This document shows, one piece after another, positions 31,571-41,090 of a stretch of 51,660 bases of DNA (the first letter of the stretch is position 1; each line of letters begins with the position of its first letter). The notes under the pieces are model-generated. The model made no database searches, had not been told where the DNA came from, and saw nothing but the letters and a program-made list of their open reading frames with translations. Origin of the DNA: Opitutia bacterium Tous-C1TDCM (GTDB lineage: Bacteria > Verrucomicrobiota > Verrucomicrobiia > Opitutales > Opitutaceae); contig NEUS01000014.1 in assembly GCA_002288455.1 (NCBI GenBank), forward strand, positions 1-51,660, in the 5' to 3' direction. The translations under genes and the position numbers were made by a program.

Positions 31571-32974
31571 CTACGGCGCGGCGCGACGCAGGGCCGGCAG
31601 GCTCGCCGCCGCCGTGGCCTGGCCGTGGCGTTTGTTTTTCTCGTCGGGGGTGCGCAGGCGGACCGATTCCGCCAGCGCCGGGAACTCGGCCTGCAACACG
31701 TCCATCGCCCGGGACAGGATCAGTTCGCCGCCGGCCCAGGAGGTCACCCGGCCCAGCACGAGCAAATTGCGAATCTCATAGAACGATGCGTAGTGCGCGA
31801 CCGCGTACCCGAAGCAGACGCCGATCGTGTCGTAGATCGCGCGCGCCCGGCCGTCGCCGCGCGCCATCGCGTGCTGCACTTCGACCAATTGCTCCGGCAA
31901 CGGCAGGGACGCGGGGAAACCGAAGCCCGCCGCCTTGGCCAAGCGGCCGACCCCCTGCTGCGAAAAATACTGCACGCCGCAACCGACATCGCCGGACCAT
32001 TCGTCGCGCGGCGCATCCGGCCGGTAATCGATGGGCGCGAAGGCCAGCTCGTTGAGCCAGGCGGTGATGTTGCCGGCGGGCGTGACGTAGCCGCCGGCCT
32101 GGCTCGTGCCCATCGAAACGCCGAGCACGGCGTTGTCGTTCATCGACATCGAACCCGCGAGGGCGGTGACTTCGCCGTCGTTGACGACCTCGAAGGGCAC
32201 GCCGCCCCAACGTTCCTGCAACGTGAAGAACATGCGGCGGACGTGCTGCTCGAAATCGGCCGGGGCGACCCCGCGGAAAAGCGAGGCGGCGCGGACCTCG
32301 TTGTTCACATAGACTCCGGCCGCGCTGCCGCCGATGGCGTCGACCCGCGGGAGGTGGGCGGCGGCGCGCCGCAGGGAATCGTGCACGCCTTCAAGGTGGT
32401 ACGACGGGGCTTTTTGAAAGTAGGGATCCCACGCGATCTCCTCCGAGAAAACGACTTCGCCGTCGATCAGCGCGGCGGCTTTGCGGTCGCTGCCGCCGAG
32501 ATCGAAACCGATGCGGCAACCCTCGAGATGCCGCCCCATCGGGAGACTCGTTTCCGCAATCGCCGGCAACGCCGCGAAAGGCGTCGCCGTCACGGAAAAA
32601 ACGCGCCCGAAGATTTTCTCGCCCATGAACTCATGGTCGAAAGCGCGCACTCCGGCGGGTGCATAGATGGCCGCCAAAGCCGCGGCAATTTCGTCGGCGC
32701 CGGCGACGAGCACCTGCGGGCCGCCCTTCATCCAGAGCATAAATTTCAGCAGCCGTTCGGCGTACGTGAGCGACAGCGCGGCCGACGGATGCGATGCGGC
32801 CAGCACGCGGCCGTCGTGGCGGAAGACCGAGCCGTCGGTCCGCACCAGCACCAGCGCAAACGGCCGCGCGCCGGGATCGCGGGCGACGAGGGCATCGTAG
32901 GCCCGGTGCCAGAGGGCGGCCGGCAGGAAATCGGGATCGAGAACGGGACGGAGTTTCGGTTCGACGGTCAACAT
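31571..32974 (-). CDS. ROK-like / sugar-kinase-fold protein, large form
   Basis: 467 residues from ATG at 32974. The middle section carries ROK-like motifs: CRIGFDLGGSDRKAAALIDG (phosphate-1), DAIGGSAAGVYVNNEVRAAS, VVNDGEVTALAGSMSMNDNA (catalytic Asp in the VNDGE position) and VLGVSMGTSQAGGYV (phosphate-2, with GTSQAGG instead of GTGIGGG). An N-terminal extension of about 165 residues precedes the kinase-like fold, and the usual zinc-binding CxCGxxGCxE motif of ROK repressors is missing. It may be a sugar kinase or a regulatory protein. It lies between the FAD oxidoreductase and the polyphosphate glucokinase gene, all on one strand. Confidence 0.8.
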   Translation of the reverse strand: MLTVEPKLRPVLDPDFLPAALWHRAYDALVARDPGARPFALVLVRTDGSVFRHDGRVLAASHPSAALSLTYAERLLKFMLWMKGGPQVLVAGADEIAAALAAIYAPAGVRAFDHEFMGEKIFGRVFSVTATPFAALPAIAETSLPMGRHLEGCRIGFDLGGSDRKAAALIDGEVVFSEEIAWDPYFQKAPSYHLEGVHDSLRRAAAHLPRVDAIGGSAAGVYVNNEVRAASLFRGVAPADFEQHVRRMFFTLQERWGGVPFEVVNDGEVTALAGSMSMNDNAVLGVSMGTSQAGGYVTPAGNITAWLNELAFAPIDYRPDAPRDEWSGDVGCGVQYFSQQGVGRLAKAAGFGFPASLPLPEQLVEVQHAMARGDGRARAIYDTIGVCFGYAVAHYASFYEIRNLLVLGRVTSWAGGELILSRAMDVLQAEFPALAESVRLRTPDEKNKRHGQATAAASLPALRRAAP

Positions 32975-33044
32975 GGCGCGAGGCGCCGGACCGTAGCGGA
33001 GGCCGGCGCGCGTTGGGAAGCGAGATCGTGGCCGGAACGCCGGC

Positions 33045-33785
33045 CTACTTTTTTTCCGCGGCCCAGATGGCGGCGCCAACGATGCCGGCGTTGTTGAAAA
33101 ACTCCGCCGGCACGAGTTGCGCGCGCGGCTTGATGTACTTGAAAAACTTCCGGTGGTCGGCGCTGACGCCGCCGCCGATGATGATCAGCTCGGGCCAGAG
33201 CAGTTTTTCGAGGACGGCGACATAGTCGCGAAGCCGACCGCCCCACTCCGGCCAGGACAACTTCTGTTGGTCGAGAACGGAGGCGGCGATGAATCTCTCG
33301 ACGGAGACGCCGTCTTGGCCCCACGGGAAATGCCCGAGTTCGAGCGGCGTGACGACGCCTTGGTAGGCGAAACACGAACCGACGCCGGTGCCGAGGGTGA
33401 GCAGCAGCGTCTTGCCCATGAAACCGCGGCCGGCGCCGAAATGCATTTCCGCGATGCCCGCGGCGGCGGCGTCGTTGACCATCGCGACGGGGCAGCCCGC
33501 GGCGCGCCCGAAGAGCTTGGCGCCGTCGGTACCGATGAACTTTTTGTGCAGGTTCGCCGAGGTCCAGATCGTCGCATCCTCGATGACGCCGGGGAAACCG
33601 ACGCCGATCGGGCCCCGCCACTTGAAGTGGGCGGCCATGGCGGCCACGGCCTTGGCCATCGCGGCGGGTGTGAGATTTTCGGGCGTGTCGATCCGGAAGC
33701 GTTCGCCGGTCAGGCGGCCGGTCGTGGTGTCGACGGGCGCGCCTTTGAGCGCGGAGCCGCCGATGTCGATACCAAGGGTTTGCAT
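33045..33785 (-). CDS. ppgK: Polyphosphate glucokinase (ROK family)
   Basis: 246 residues from ATG at 33785 ([20 protein letters not shown]). The ROK phosphate-1 motif [10 protein letters not shown] is followed by [26 protein letters not shown], the polyphosphate-glucokinase hallmark [38 protein letters not shown] (catalytic Asp), and [17 protein letters not shown] with LELGHFPWG. This set (TPENLTP, ANLxxxxxGTD, ELGH) separates PpgK from ordinary ATP-glucokinases. The reaction is glucose plus polyphosphate to glucose 6-phosphate. It complements the VTC-type polymerase encoded 30 kb away. Spacing to the downstream ROK-like gene is 70 bases. Length agrees with known PpgK proteins. Confidence 0.92.
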   Translation of the reverse strand: MQTLGIDIGGSALKGAPVDTTTGRLTGERFRIDTPENLTPAAMAKAVAAMAAHFKWRGPIGVGFPGVIEDATIWTSANLHKKFIGTDGAKLFGRAAGCPVAMVNDAAAAGIAEMHFGAGRGFMGKTLLLTLGTGVGSCFAYQGVVTPLELGHFPWGQDGVSVERFIAASVLDQQKLSWPEWGGRLRDYVAVLEKLLWPELIIIGGGVSADHRKFFKYIKPRAQLVPAEFFNNAGIVGAAIWAAEKK

Positions 33786-33840
33786 GGAAGCCGGCGAGGC
33801 AAAGGCCCGGCCGGCGGCTTGGCAACCGCGCGCCGCCGAC

Positions 33841-34341
33841 TCAGTGGCAGCCGCAACCGGAACCGCAGCTGCCTTCGCCGCGGCCGCTGCCGCCGTGGGC
33901 GTGGCCGTGGCTGACTTCCTCGGCCGTGGCTTCGCGGGCGGACACAATCTCGACATCGAAGGTCAGATCGACGCCGGCCAGCGGGTGGTTCGCGTCGAGG
34001 AGCACGTCGTCGCCTTCGATCGCGGCCACCGTGACGACCGGGGAAAAACGGTCCGGTCCGGTCTGGAACTGGTCGCCGAGGTTGAGCTCGCCGTCGACGG
34101 GCAGGAGCGTCCGCTTCACCTTCTGCATCTGGGCGGGATCGCGTTCGCCGTAGGCCTTGGCGGCCGGCACGGTGACGCGGGTCTTGGTGCCCGCCGCGGC
34201 GGACCGCAACTCGGCATCGAGGCCGTCGATGATTTGGCCGGCGCCTTCCAGATAGGAAATCGGCTCGCCGCCGGCGGAGGTATCGAGGACGCGGCCGCCC
34301 GGATCACGGAGAGTGTAGTTGAAAGTGACGACGCGCGGCAT
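33841..34341 (-). CDS. slyD: SlyD-like FKBP peptidyl-prolyl isomerase with metal-binding tail
   Basis: 166 residues from ATG at 34341. The FKBP half-domains ([40 protein letters not shown]) enclose an insert-in-flap domain ([20 protein letters not shown] ... [40 protein letters not shown]). The KAYGERDP sequence is the SlyD-type IF entry, and NHPLAGxxLxFxVEIxxxR is the family end. The C-terminal tail [20 protein letters not shown] (plus CH) is rich in His and Cys and would bind nickel or other divalent ions, as in E. coli SlyD. Roles are folding assistance and metal delivery. It is read alone, before the ABC permease on the same strand. Confidence 0.93.
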   Translation of the reverse strand: MPRVVTFNYTLRDPGGRVLDTSAGGEPISYLEGAGQIIDGLDAELRSAAAGTKTRVTVPAAKAYGERDPAQMQKVKRTLLPVDGELNLGDQFQTGPDRFSPVVTVAAIEGDDVLLDANHPLAGVDLTFDVEIVSAREATAEEVSHGHAHGGSGRGEGSCGSGCGCH

Positions 34342-34416
34342 GGTGAAAAAGGTGAGGCGAGAGGAAGAGACAGGAGGCGGGCGGCTGACAAAGAAATTCC
34401 GCCCAGCCCGGCCGGA

Positions 34417-37026
34417 TCAGGTTTCCTGCCGCAGAATTTCGAGCGGGGGATGGTTCGTGATACCGCGGCCGGAGAGGAAACCGGTCACGACGGTGACGGC
34501 GCACACCGCCAGACCGCCGGCGGCCAACAGCAAAATAGACACGCTCGGCGTGATGCGGAAAACGTACTTCGCGAGCAGATAGTTGCCGCCGACGGAGAGC
34601 AGGCAGCCGACGAAGGCCGCGAGGAAACCGAGGATCAGGTACTCGACGAGTTGGATCTGGACGAGTTGCCGCTGCGTGGCGCCAAGCGTGCGGAGCAGGA
34701 CGGTTTCGCGGATGCGCTGGAAGCGGCCCGTCATCACCGCGCCGGCGAGGACGATCACGCCCGTAAGCACGGTGAAGAGCGCCATGAACTGGATCACGAA
34801 CGCGACCTTGGTGAAAATCCCGTCGACGGTCTGCAGGACGAGCGAGAGGTCGATCGCGGTGACGCTTGGGAAGGCCTCGACGATCGCGCGCTGGACGGAC
34901 GCGGAGTGCTCGGAATCGCGGGCGCGCACGGCGGCGACGTGGAACTTGGGCGCGCCCTCGAGCACGCCTTCGGGGAAGACGACGAAGAAATTCGGCTCGA
35001 GGCGGCGCCACTCGACCGCGCGCACACTCGTGACCTTGGTGCGCATCGGCACGCCCTGGATATCCCATTCGATCTCGTCGCCGAGCTGCAGCCCCATGTC
35101 CCGGAAAATGCCTTCCTCGACCGAAATCGGCACCACGGCCTCGCCGGCGGCGACTTGGCCGACGAACTCGCCGCGCACGACGCGTTCGCTGCTTTCCAGT
35201 TTCCCGCGGTAGGTCGAGCGGTACTCGCGGCGCAGCGTCCAGCCCGGCAAACGCGCCTGCCCGCCGCCCGGGCCTTTGCGGTCTTCGGCTTCGGCGTCGG
35301 GCCCGCCTTGGGCCGGGGCCGGCGCCCCGCCGCGCTGGTCGCGGAGGATATCGTCGACCTTGCGGCCCTTCAGCGCGGCGATCCGCATCGTGATGATCGG
35401 GGCGTGCACGATGATCGGCGCGCCGGCAGCCGCGCTCGCCGCTTTCAGGCCGTCGATCTGGTCGTCCTGGATATCGAAGAAGAGGAGATTCGGCCGGCCG
35501 CCGCCATTGGTGAATTCGATTTCCCGCAGCAGCGTGGTGCGCGTGAGAAAAAGCGTGAGCATCAGGAACGTGCCGAGCCCGAGCGAAACGAGCAGCAGCA
35601 CGGTGCGGTTGTTCGGACGGTAGAGATTGGCGACGCCTTGGCGGACCACGTAGGGCAGCTGTTTCGGGAACCAACGGCGGGCGGCCCAGGTGACGGCTTT
35701 GGCGAGGGCGGCGAGCAGGAGAAAACTGACGAGGAGCGCGGACGCGAAGCCGACGCCGTCGCGCAGCCGCGTCGTTTGCCAGATCGCGAAGCCGTAGACC
35801 GCCGCGACGATGAAGAGACCGACGGCGATGCGCCAAGGATCCCGGCCGGCGCCGACGTTTTCCGCAAAGGCCGAGCGGATCGCCACGAGCGGCGAGACCT
35901 TCCGCACGGCGAGCAACGGCAGCAGCGTGAAGAGCAGGCAGATCACGAGCCCCGCGCCCATGCCGCGGGCGACGGCGGGCCACGCGATCGCGAACTCGAC
36001 GTCGAAGGGCAGCATGTCCTTGAACAGATTCGGCAGCCCGGCCTGGACCCCGACGCCGAGCACGGCGCCGCAGACCGCGCCGAACAGGCCGAGCGCGAAG
36101 CCCTGCACGAGATAGACGGCGAAACTTTGCCAGGCCGACGCGCCGAGGCAGCGGAGGACGGCGACGGTCGTGATCTTCTGGCGGATGTAGACATGGATCG
36201 CGCTGGCGATGCCGATGCCGCCGAGGAAGAGAGCGACGAAACCGACAAGGCTCAGGAAGCCCGAGATGTTGTCGAGGACGCGGCCGAGATCGCGTTTGCG
36301 TTCCGCCACGGTGTCGAAGCCGAGCCGCTCGGCGCGGAATTTCCGCCGCATCTCGTTCTCGACCGCGAGCGGATCGAGCGTCTCCGGCAACTTCAGCATC
36401 AGGCGGTGGCGAACGAGCACGTTGCGTTCGGCAAGCCCCGTGGCTTCGAGTCGGTCCATCGGAATCAGCGCGCGCGGGGCGACCGTGGCGGCCAGAGCGG
36501 AGGATTCGCCGGGCAGTTTCTGGAGCGAACCGATGACGGTGAAACGCGTCTCGCCGAGTTTCACCGTATCGCCGACCTGCACGCGGTACTGGCGGAGCAG
36601 CGTTTCCTCGAGGATGGCGACATCGCCGCCGGCGCGGAACTTCGCGGGGGCGTCGGCGGGCACCGTGACGAAGTCGCCGAAAAACGGAAACCCGCCCTCG
36701 AGCGCGCGGACGTTGACGAGGCGCGTGGCGTTCTGCGCGGTCGGGAACAACGCCATCGACGAGAAACTTTTCTCCTTCGCCAGCTGCGCGCCGAGGGCGA
36801 GCGCGTGGGCCTCGACCTCGGGGCCGGGGGCGTTGCGGCCGGTGACGATCAGATCGGCGCCGAGCAACCCGCGGGCCTGGTCGTCGATCGCGCGCTCGAG
36901 ATTGGCGCCGAGGGATCCGATCGCCACGAGGGCGGCGATGCCGAGGACGACGGAAAGGGAAAACAGCAGCAACCGCCGCCGCGACGCGCGGGAATCGCGC
37001 CAAGCCATCCGGAGAATGAATTTCAT
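34417..37026 (-). CDS. ABC transporter permease, FtsX/YbbP family
   Basis: 869 residues from ATG at 37026. Its layout is that of YbbP: an N-terminal helix ([20 protein letters not shown]), a large MacB-type periplasmic domain, three FtsX helices in the first half ([40 protein letters not shown] and [20 protein letters not shown]), two central helices, a second periplasmic domain, and a closing FtsX set near the C terminus ([20 protein letters not shown] and [20 protein letters not shown]). The pair with the YbbA-type ATPase 10 bases upstream and the divergent tesA reproduces the arrangement in E. coli. Function may be lipid or lipoprotein extraction, but substrate is not known. Confidence 0.92.
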   Translation of the reverse strand: MKFILRMAWRDSRASRRRLLLFSLSVVLGIAALVAIGSLGANLERAIDDQARGLLGADLIVTGRNAPGPEVEAHALALGAQLAKEKSFSSMALFPTAQNATRLVNVRALEGGFPFFGDFVTVPADAPAKFRAGGDVAILEETLLRQYRVQVGDTVKLGETRFTVIGSLQKLPGESSALAATVAPRALIPMDRLEATGLAERNVLVRHRLMLKLPETLDPLAVENEMRRKFRAERLGFDTVAERKRDLGRVLDNISGFLSLVGFVALFLGGIGIASAIHVYIRQKITTVAVLRCLGASAWQSFAVYLVQGFALGLFGAVCGAVLGVGVQAGLPNLFKDMLPFDVEFAIAWPAVARGMGAGLVICLLFTLLPLLAVRKVSPLVAIRSAFAENVGAGRDPWRIAVGLFIVAAVYGFAIWQTTRLRDGVGFASALLVSFLLLAALAKAVTWAARRWFPKQLPYVVRQGVANLYRPNNRTVLLLVSLGLGTFLMLTLFLTRTTLLREIEFTNGGGRPNLLFFDIQDDQIDGLKAASAAAGAPIIVHAPIITMRIAALKGRKVDDILRDQRGGAPAPAQGGPDAEAEDRKGPGGGQARLPGWTLRREYRSTYRGKLESSERVVRGEFVGQVAAGEAVVPISVEEGIFRDMGLQLGDEIEWDIQGVPMRTKVTSVRAVEWRRLEPNFFVVFPEGVLEGAPKFHVAAVRARDSEHSASVQRAIVEAFPSVTAIDLSLVLQTVDGIFTKVAFVIQFMALFTVLTGVIVLAGAVMTGRFQRIRETVLLRTLGATQRQLVQIQLVEYLILGFLAAFVGCLLSVGGNYLLAKYVFRITPSVSILLLAAGGLAVCAVTVVTGFLSGRGITNHPPLEILRQET

Positions 37027-37036
37027 CGCGACGGCG

Positions 37037-37732
37037 TCAGCCCGTGAGTTCGTCGGCCACGACGGCGCCGCTCTTGAAACGCAAAATCCGGCCGCATTTG
37101 CGGGCGAGCTCGGGGTCGTGCGTGACGAGCACGAGCGTGGTGCCGCGCTCGTGGTTGAGGCCGAAGATCAGCTCGACCATCGCCTGCGCGGTGGCGCCGT
37201 CGAGATTGCCGGTGGGTTCGTCGCAAAACAGGATCTTCGGCCGGTTCATGAAGGCGCGCGCGAGGGCCACGCGTTGCTGTTCGCCGCCGGAAAGCTGGAT
37301 CGGATAGTGGTCGGTGCGCTCGCCGAGCCCGACGCGGCCGAGCAGGGCCTCCGCCTCGGCTTCGGCGGCGGGCCCGCCTTCGCCGCGCAACTCGACGGGC
37401 ACGAGGACGTTTTCGAGCGCCGTCAACGTGGGCACCAATTGGAAATTCTGGAAGACGAAGCCGACATGCGCGTTGCGGACGCGGGCGCGGGCATCCTCGG
37501 ACATTTCGCCGATCGATTCGCCGGCCAGCACGACGTCGCCGGTGCTGGGGCGATCGAGGCCGGCACAGAGGCCGAGCAACGTGGTCTTGCCGCTGCCGCT
37601 GGGGCCGACGATCGCGAGGCTGGCGCCGCGGCCGAGCTCGAAACTGACTTCGTTCAGAACCGTCAACGGCCCGGCGGCGGTGGCGTACGTTTTGGTCAGC
37701 CGCTGGACTTTCAGCATCGATTGCTCACTCAT
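37037..37732 (-). CDS. ABC transporter ATP-binding protein (YbbA/LolD-like)
   Basis: 231 residues from ATG at 37732; a start at 37750 is also in frame. It contains Walker [22 protein letters not shown]-loop [16 protein letters not shown], signature [20 protein letters not shown], Walker [14 protein letters not shown]-loop and switch His in LVTHDPELA. These match the MacB/LolD/YbbA group, which powers FtsX-type permeases by mechanical transmission. The stop codon is 10 bases before the permease start, so they form one operon. The gene shares a 41-base divergent promoter region with tesA. Confidence 0.94.
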   Translation of the reverse strand: MSEQSMLKVQRLTKTYATAAGPLTVLNEVSFELGRGASLAIVGPSGSGKTTLLGLCAGLDRPSTGDVVLAGESIGEMSEDARARVRNAHVGFVFQNFQLVPTLTALENVLVPVELRGEGGPAAEAEAEALLGRVGLGERTDHYPIQLSGGEQQRVALARAFMNRPKILFCDEPTGNLDGATAQAMVELIFGLNHERGTTLVLVTHDPELARKCGRILRFKSGAVVADELTG

Positions 37733-37773
37733 GAACGGTGCACGAAACACACGAATGTCGTTAAATCGAGCCG

Positions 37774-38436
37774 ATGCGGACTGAACTTTGGCGGAAACTC
37801 CTACCTTGGCTTGCGGGAATCCTGCTGGCCGGGCTGCCCGGGCACGCCGGAGCCGCCGCCGCGGCGCCGCGCACGATCGTGTTCTTCGGCGACAGCCTCA
37901 CCGCGGGCTACGGGCTCGATGATCCGGGCACGGAAGCCTACCCGGCCCTGATCCAGCGGAAGGCCGAGGCGTCGGCTCCCGGTTGGCGCGTCGTGAACGC
38001 CGGCCTCAGCGGCGAAACCTCCGCCGGCGGCCTGCGCCGCATCGACTGGATGCTGCGGCAGCCGGTGCACGTTTTCGTCCTCGCGCTCGGCGCCAACGAC
38101 GGGCTGCGGGGCCTCAGCCCCGACGTGACGAAAGCCAACCTCCAGCAAATCCTCGACCGCGTCCGGGCCAAAAATCCCCGCGCGACCCTGGTGGTGGCGG
38201 GCATGGAGATGCCGCCGAGCTACGGTTCCGAATTCACCGCGGCATTCCGGAAAATCTTCCCCGAACTGGCGGCCAAGAACGGCGCGACGCTCGTTCCCTT
38301 TCTCCTCGACGGCGTCGGCGGCGTCGCGGCGCTGAATCTGCCCGACCGGATCCATCCCAATCCCGCCGGTCACCGCAAGGTGGCCGAAAACATCTGGACC
38401 GTCGTCGGGCCGCTGTTGCGGCAAAAGCCGGATTGA
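37774..38436 (+). CDS. tesA: TesA-type SGNH esterase / arylesterase / lysophospholipase
   Basis: 220 residues. A signal peptide (LLPWLAGILLAGLPGHAGAA) precedes four SGNH blocks: TIVFFGDSLTAGYGLD (nucleophile Ser), NAGLSGETSAGGL (Gly), FVLALGANDGLRGLSPD (Asn), and LPDRIHPNPAGHRKVAENIW (catalytic Asp and His). This is the TesA / acyl-CoA thioesterase I and lysophospholipase L1 family, active in the periplasm. The divergent pairing with YbbA and YbbP-like genes is conserved between phyla, which suggests that it handles a lipid product of that transporter. Substrate preference cannot be read from sequence. Confidence 0.93.
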   Translation: MRTELWRKLLPWLAGILLAGLPGHAGAAAAAPRTIVFFGDSLTAGYGLDDPGTEAYPALIQRKAEASAPGWRVVNAGLSGETSAGGLRRIDWMLRQPVHVFVLALGANDGLRGLSPDVTKANLQQILDRVRAKNPRATLVVAGMEMPPSYGSEFTAAFRKIFPELAAKNGATLVPFLLDGVGGVAALNLPDRIHPNPAGHRKVAENIWTVVGPLLRQKPD

Positions 38437-38549
38437 TCCGGAGCCTCGCGTCCCCGACGCTGCGCCTCCGATCGGCAAATCCGGCTCCATTTTCCGGGCA
38501 TCCTGCCGATAACTTCACGCGTTCGATTCCCGACTTCCGCTTCCCCGCC

Positions 38550-39425
38550 ATGCCCCGCTTCGGAGTTTCCGTTTTGCTCTTCGGTCTGCTCGCGTTGCCG
38601 GAAGTGCGGGCGGTCAACCTGCGCATGGAAGCCGCGACGACCCGGATCGAAAACATCACGCGGGCCTCGGCTCCGACGGATTGGAAAGACGCCAATCGCC
38701 ACGAAGCGCTGCTCTCGCTGGGCCAACATCGGGAATGGCGGACCGGCCTGCTCGCCGTGGGCAGCGTCGACTTCGGCGCCGAGGATGTGACCCATTTCAA
38801 TCTGCTCACCGCCACCACGCAGGGCCTCTCCGGCACCCTGCGCTGGAAATTCGGCTTCGGCGCGTTCGCCCCGTGGATCGCCGCGGACGCCGGCCTGCGG
38901 TATTGGTCGAGCCGGTTGGATTTCGACGACGGCTGGACCAAGACCGTCGCCCTGCGGGCCGGCAAACGCTTCACTTCCAATCTGCGTGTTACGGCCGTGG
39001 CGGATTGGCAGCAGCAGGATTCCAGCAGCGCCATCTTCGATCTGAAGCACCACCGGGTCTTCGCGACCGTGACCTGGGACATCACCGATCGGCTGCAACT
39101 GTCCCATGGCAACGGCCGGCTTTGGGGTACGTTCACCGCCAATGCCTCGCCCGGGGTTTGGTCGCGCGCCTTGGCCGGAGAACTCGGCGCGGCCCTCGGC
39201 GCCTACTACAATACCATTCCGTGGGCCGTGACCGAATCCTACGGCCGGGGCTGGGTGACCTACCGGGTCGACGGCCACGTCAGCTTCTGGTGGCTCGAGC
39301 TCTCCCCCGCCCTCGGCCGCAACACGTCTTTGCCGCTGCGCTACGAAAGCCGGCTGGCCGTCAACCTTGTCGGCGTCAAATATCGTCAGGATCTCTGGTC
39401 CCTTGCTCTCCTCCATAAATTTTGA
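38550..39425 (+). CDS. Outer-membrane beta-barrel-like protein, 291 aa
   Basis: From ATG at 38550, with signal peptide MPRFGVSVLLFGLLALPEVR and cleavage near VRA. The mature chain alternates amphipathic beta strands of about ten residues with aromatic girdles: TLRWKFGFGAFAPWIAADAG, YWSSRLDFDDGWTKTVALRA, VTWDITDRLQLSHGNGRLWG, and a last strand ending WSLALLHKF with terminal Phe. No known domain is recognised. The Phe end fits BAM-dependent assembly, and the size suggests a 10-12-stranded barrel. The next gene starts four bases after its stop and encodes a second such protein; a cupredoxin and a cyclase follow. Confidence 0.78.
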   Translation: MPRFGVSVLLFGLLALPEVRAVNLRMEAATTRIENITRASAPTDWKDANRHEALLSLGQHREWRTGLLAVGSVDFGAEDVTHFNLLTATTQGLSGTLRWKFGFGAFAPWIAADAGLRYWSSRLDFDDGWTKTVALRAGKRFTSNLRVTAVADWQQQDSSSAIFDLKHHRVFATVTWDITDRLQLSHGNGRLWGTFTANASPGVWSRALAGELGAALGAYYNTIPWAVTESYGRGWVTYRVDGHVSFWWLELSPALGRNTSLPLRYESRLAVNLVGVKYRQDLWSLALLHKF

Positions 39426-39429
39426 AGCG

Positions 39430-40287
39430 ATGCGCGTCGGCCGCCGGCTGGCCATTCTCGCCCTGCTCGCCGCCGCAACCGTGGCGGCTGCGGCGGCACC
39501 CAGTGCCGCAGGGTGGACCGCCGTCTCGAGCCTCACTTGGCATAGCAACGTGACCAACGCCGACCGCGATCCCGATGTGATCGGCGGGTTCGAATTCAAA
39601 ACCGACCTGTCCACCCACCGCCGCTGGAGCGCGGGGCGGGACGACGCGGTTTTCGCCGGCCTGCGCCTGTCGACCGAGCTCTGGCCGCGCTTCGACGGCT
39701 TGGATCGGGCCGCCGCCGGCATCGCGCTGGGCTGGCAGCACAAATTCGGACTCGGCGCCCACGTGCCGGCCCTGCGCCTGAACCTGACCGGAGACCACGT
39801 CGCCGCCAGGGAATCGGGCCGCCGCGGCCTGGCCGGAACGGCCGCCTTGCATCTGCGCCAACGGCTGGGCCACTGGGGACTCCTGCAACTTTCCCGCGAG
39901 TACCAGCGCCACGACGCGCGCACGCACGCCTTTGACCGGACGGGCGCGGAGTCCGCGGCGCGCTTCACCTTCGCGCCCCGGTCCGGCTGGCGCGTGACGT
40001 TGGGCGCGGCGCGGCGCGACGGCGGTGTCCTGTCCTATGCCACCCCGCCGCATCCCGAGCTGTTGCGGAAAGCGAAACCCCTGACGACGGTCACGACGTT
40101 CGACCGCGCCCAGGACATGGTCGCCTATTACTTCATTGCACGGACGGAATCCGCCCGCGCCGAGGCGGGCTTCAGTCTGGGCCCGCGCACCGAAGTTGTC
40201 TTCGCCCACGAACGGCGCACCACCACCGAAGGCGTCGTGGCCTACCGCAATCACCTGACCTCGCTGACCCTCGTCCATGAATTCTAA
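39430..40287 (+). CDS. Second outer-membrane beta-barrel-like protein, 285 aa
   Basis: From ATG at 39430, four bases after the previous stop. Signal peptide MRVGRRLAILALLAAATVAA, cut near AAA. The mature part has barrel-like strands: AGWTAVSSLTWHSNVTNADR, FEFKTDLSTHRRWSAGRDDA, AAGIALGWQHKFGLGAHVPA, ARFTFAPRSGWRVTLGAARR and the closing YRNHLTSLTLVHEF. Its ending HEF resembles the HKF end of the protein encoded before it, so the two may be distant duplicates. Its 3' end overlaps the cupredoxin gene by 11 bases, which implies coupled translation. Not assigned to a named family; an outer-membrane role is inferred. Confidence 0.77.
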   Translation: MRVGRRLAILALLAAATVAAAAAPSAAGWTAVSSLTWHSNVTNADRDPDVIGGFEFKTDLSTHRRWSAGRDDAVFAGLRLSTELWPRFDGLDRAAAGIALGWQHKFGLGAHVPALRLNLTGDHVAARESGRRGLAGTAALHLRQRLGHWGLLQLSREYQRHDARTHAFDRTGAESAARFTFAPRSGWRVTLGAARRDGGVLSYATPPHPELLRKAKPLTTVTTFDRAQDMVAYYFIARTESARAEAGFSLGPRTEVVFAHERRTTTEGVVAYRNHLTSLTLVHEF

Positions 40288-40957
40288 ACCGTTTCCCGCC
40301 GGCCTGCGCCGTTCGTTCCCGTCGTTGCTCGTGCTCTGCCTGCTCGGCTTCGTCGGCGGGGCCCCGCGGCTGGCCGGCGCCATTTTGGTTGAAATCAAAG
40401 ACGGCAAGGGGCAGCCCGTGGCCGACGCCGTCGCCTCGCTGACGCCGCTGGATCGCACGCCGGTCATCAAGGTCCCGGACGAGCCCGCCGTCATCGTGCA
40501 GGACAACGAGGAGTTTTCGCCCGTGGTCACGGTCGTCGTCGTGGGTGGCAAGGTCCTGATCCCGAATCGCGACAAGGTGCAGCACCACGTGTACTCCCTG
40601 TCGCCGGCCAAGCGTTTCGACATCCCGCTCTACAAAGGGGAAATGAAGGAACCGGTGGTGTTCGACCGCCCGGGCGTCGTCGCCCTCGGCTGCAACATCC
40701 ACGACTGGATGGCGGCCTATGTCGTCGTGCTCGCGACGCCGCATTTCGCCAAGAGCGCCGCCGCCGGCAACGCCCAGATCGGGGATCTGCCGCCGGGCCG
40801 CTACCGGCTCGAGGTCTGGCACCAGCGCATCACCGCCCCGGTCGTGCGCGAGGTGACCGTGAATTCCGATCCCTCCACGCAGGTCATCTCGGTCACGCTG
40901 CGCGAACTCCGCCAGATCCGCCGCGCGCCGGAAACCGGCGGCGGCGCCTATCGCTGA
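40277..40957 (+). CDS. Periplasmic cupredoxin-like (methylamine-utilization-type) copper protein
   Basis: 226 residues from ATG at 40277, overlapping the previous gene by 11 bases. The signal peptide (SLLVLCLLGFVGGAPRLAGA) is followed by a small Ig-like region (VEIKDGKGQPVADAVASLTP) and a cupredoxin domain. Type 1 copper ligands are all present: His 103 or 104 (KVQHHVYSLSP), Cys 139, His 142 and Met 145 in GCNIHDWM. The end LPPGRYRLEVWHQR is the standard cupredoxin or CarboxypepD-like strand. Proteins of this type are annotated methylamine utilization protein without evidence that they act on methylamine. The position between barrel proteins and a membrane cyclase suggests an electron- or copper-sensing role (inference). 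Confidence 0.86.
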   Translation: MNSKPFPAGLRRSFPSLLVLCLLGFVGGAPRLAGAILVEIKDGKGQPVADAVASLTPLDRTPVIKVPDEPAVIVQDNEEFSPVVTVVVVGGKVLIPNRDKVQHHVYSLSPAKRFDIPLYKGEMKEPVVFDRPGVVALGCNIHDWMAAYVVVLATPHFAKSAAAGNAQIGDLPPGRYRLEVWHQRITAPVVREVTVNSDPSTQVISVTLRELRQIRRAPETGGGAYR

Positions 40958-40969
40958 GCCAAAACTCAT

Positions 40970-41090
40970 GCAGTTGAGAGTTGGAAGTTGAGGGTTGAGA
41001 GATCGATCCGAAGGAACACGCCGTTGCCGCAGCGCGGAACGCCCGCAACCCTTCGGTTCCGGTCCAAACTCTCAACCAAGCTCACTCAAC
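40970..41090 (+). repeat. Stop-proximal heptamer repeat pair (sense arm, spacer, inverted arm)
   Basis: GCAGTTGAGAGTTGGAAG, continuing TTGAGGGTTGAGAG, begins 12 bases after the stop at 40957 and runs to about 41001. An inverted arm, AACTCTCAACC and AAGCTCACTCAAC, lies at 41067-41090. The spacer between contains TTCGGTTCCGGTCC, similar to the spacer in the element at 768-896, and both start with TCATGCAGTTG. This is the clearest second copy. It fills part of the 241-base gap between the cupredoxin and cyclase genes, so it may separate their messages. Confidence 0.75.

Noticed and set aside
33388..37047. A 1219-codon open frame opposite the SlyD and ABC permease genes
   Set aside because: Same codon-bias effect: Arg/Glu/Asp-rich, no domains, and it spans three well-supported genes on the other strand.
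37733..37773. A named regulatory site in the 41-base gap between the ABC ATPase and tesA
   Set aside because: The gap contains short AT-rich sequence but no clear -10/-35 pair or dyad; both promoters may lie in the coding ends.
38515..38535. tRNA-like T-loop sequence GTTCGATTCC
   Set aside because: No pairing five-base stem on either side and no acceptor, D- or anticodon arm upstream. It lies in the leader of the gene starting at 38550.
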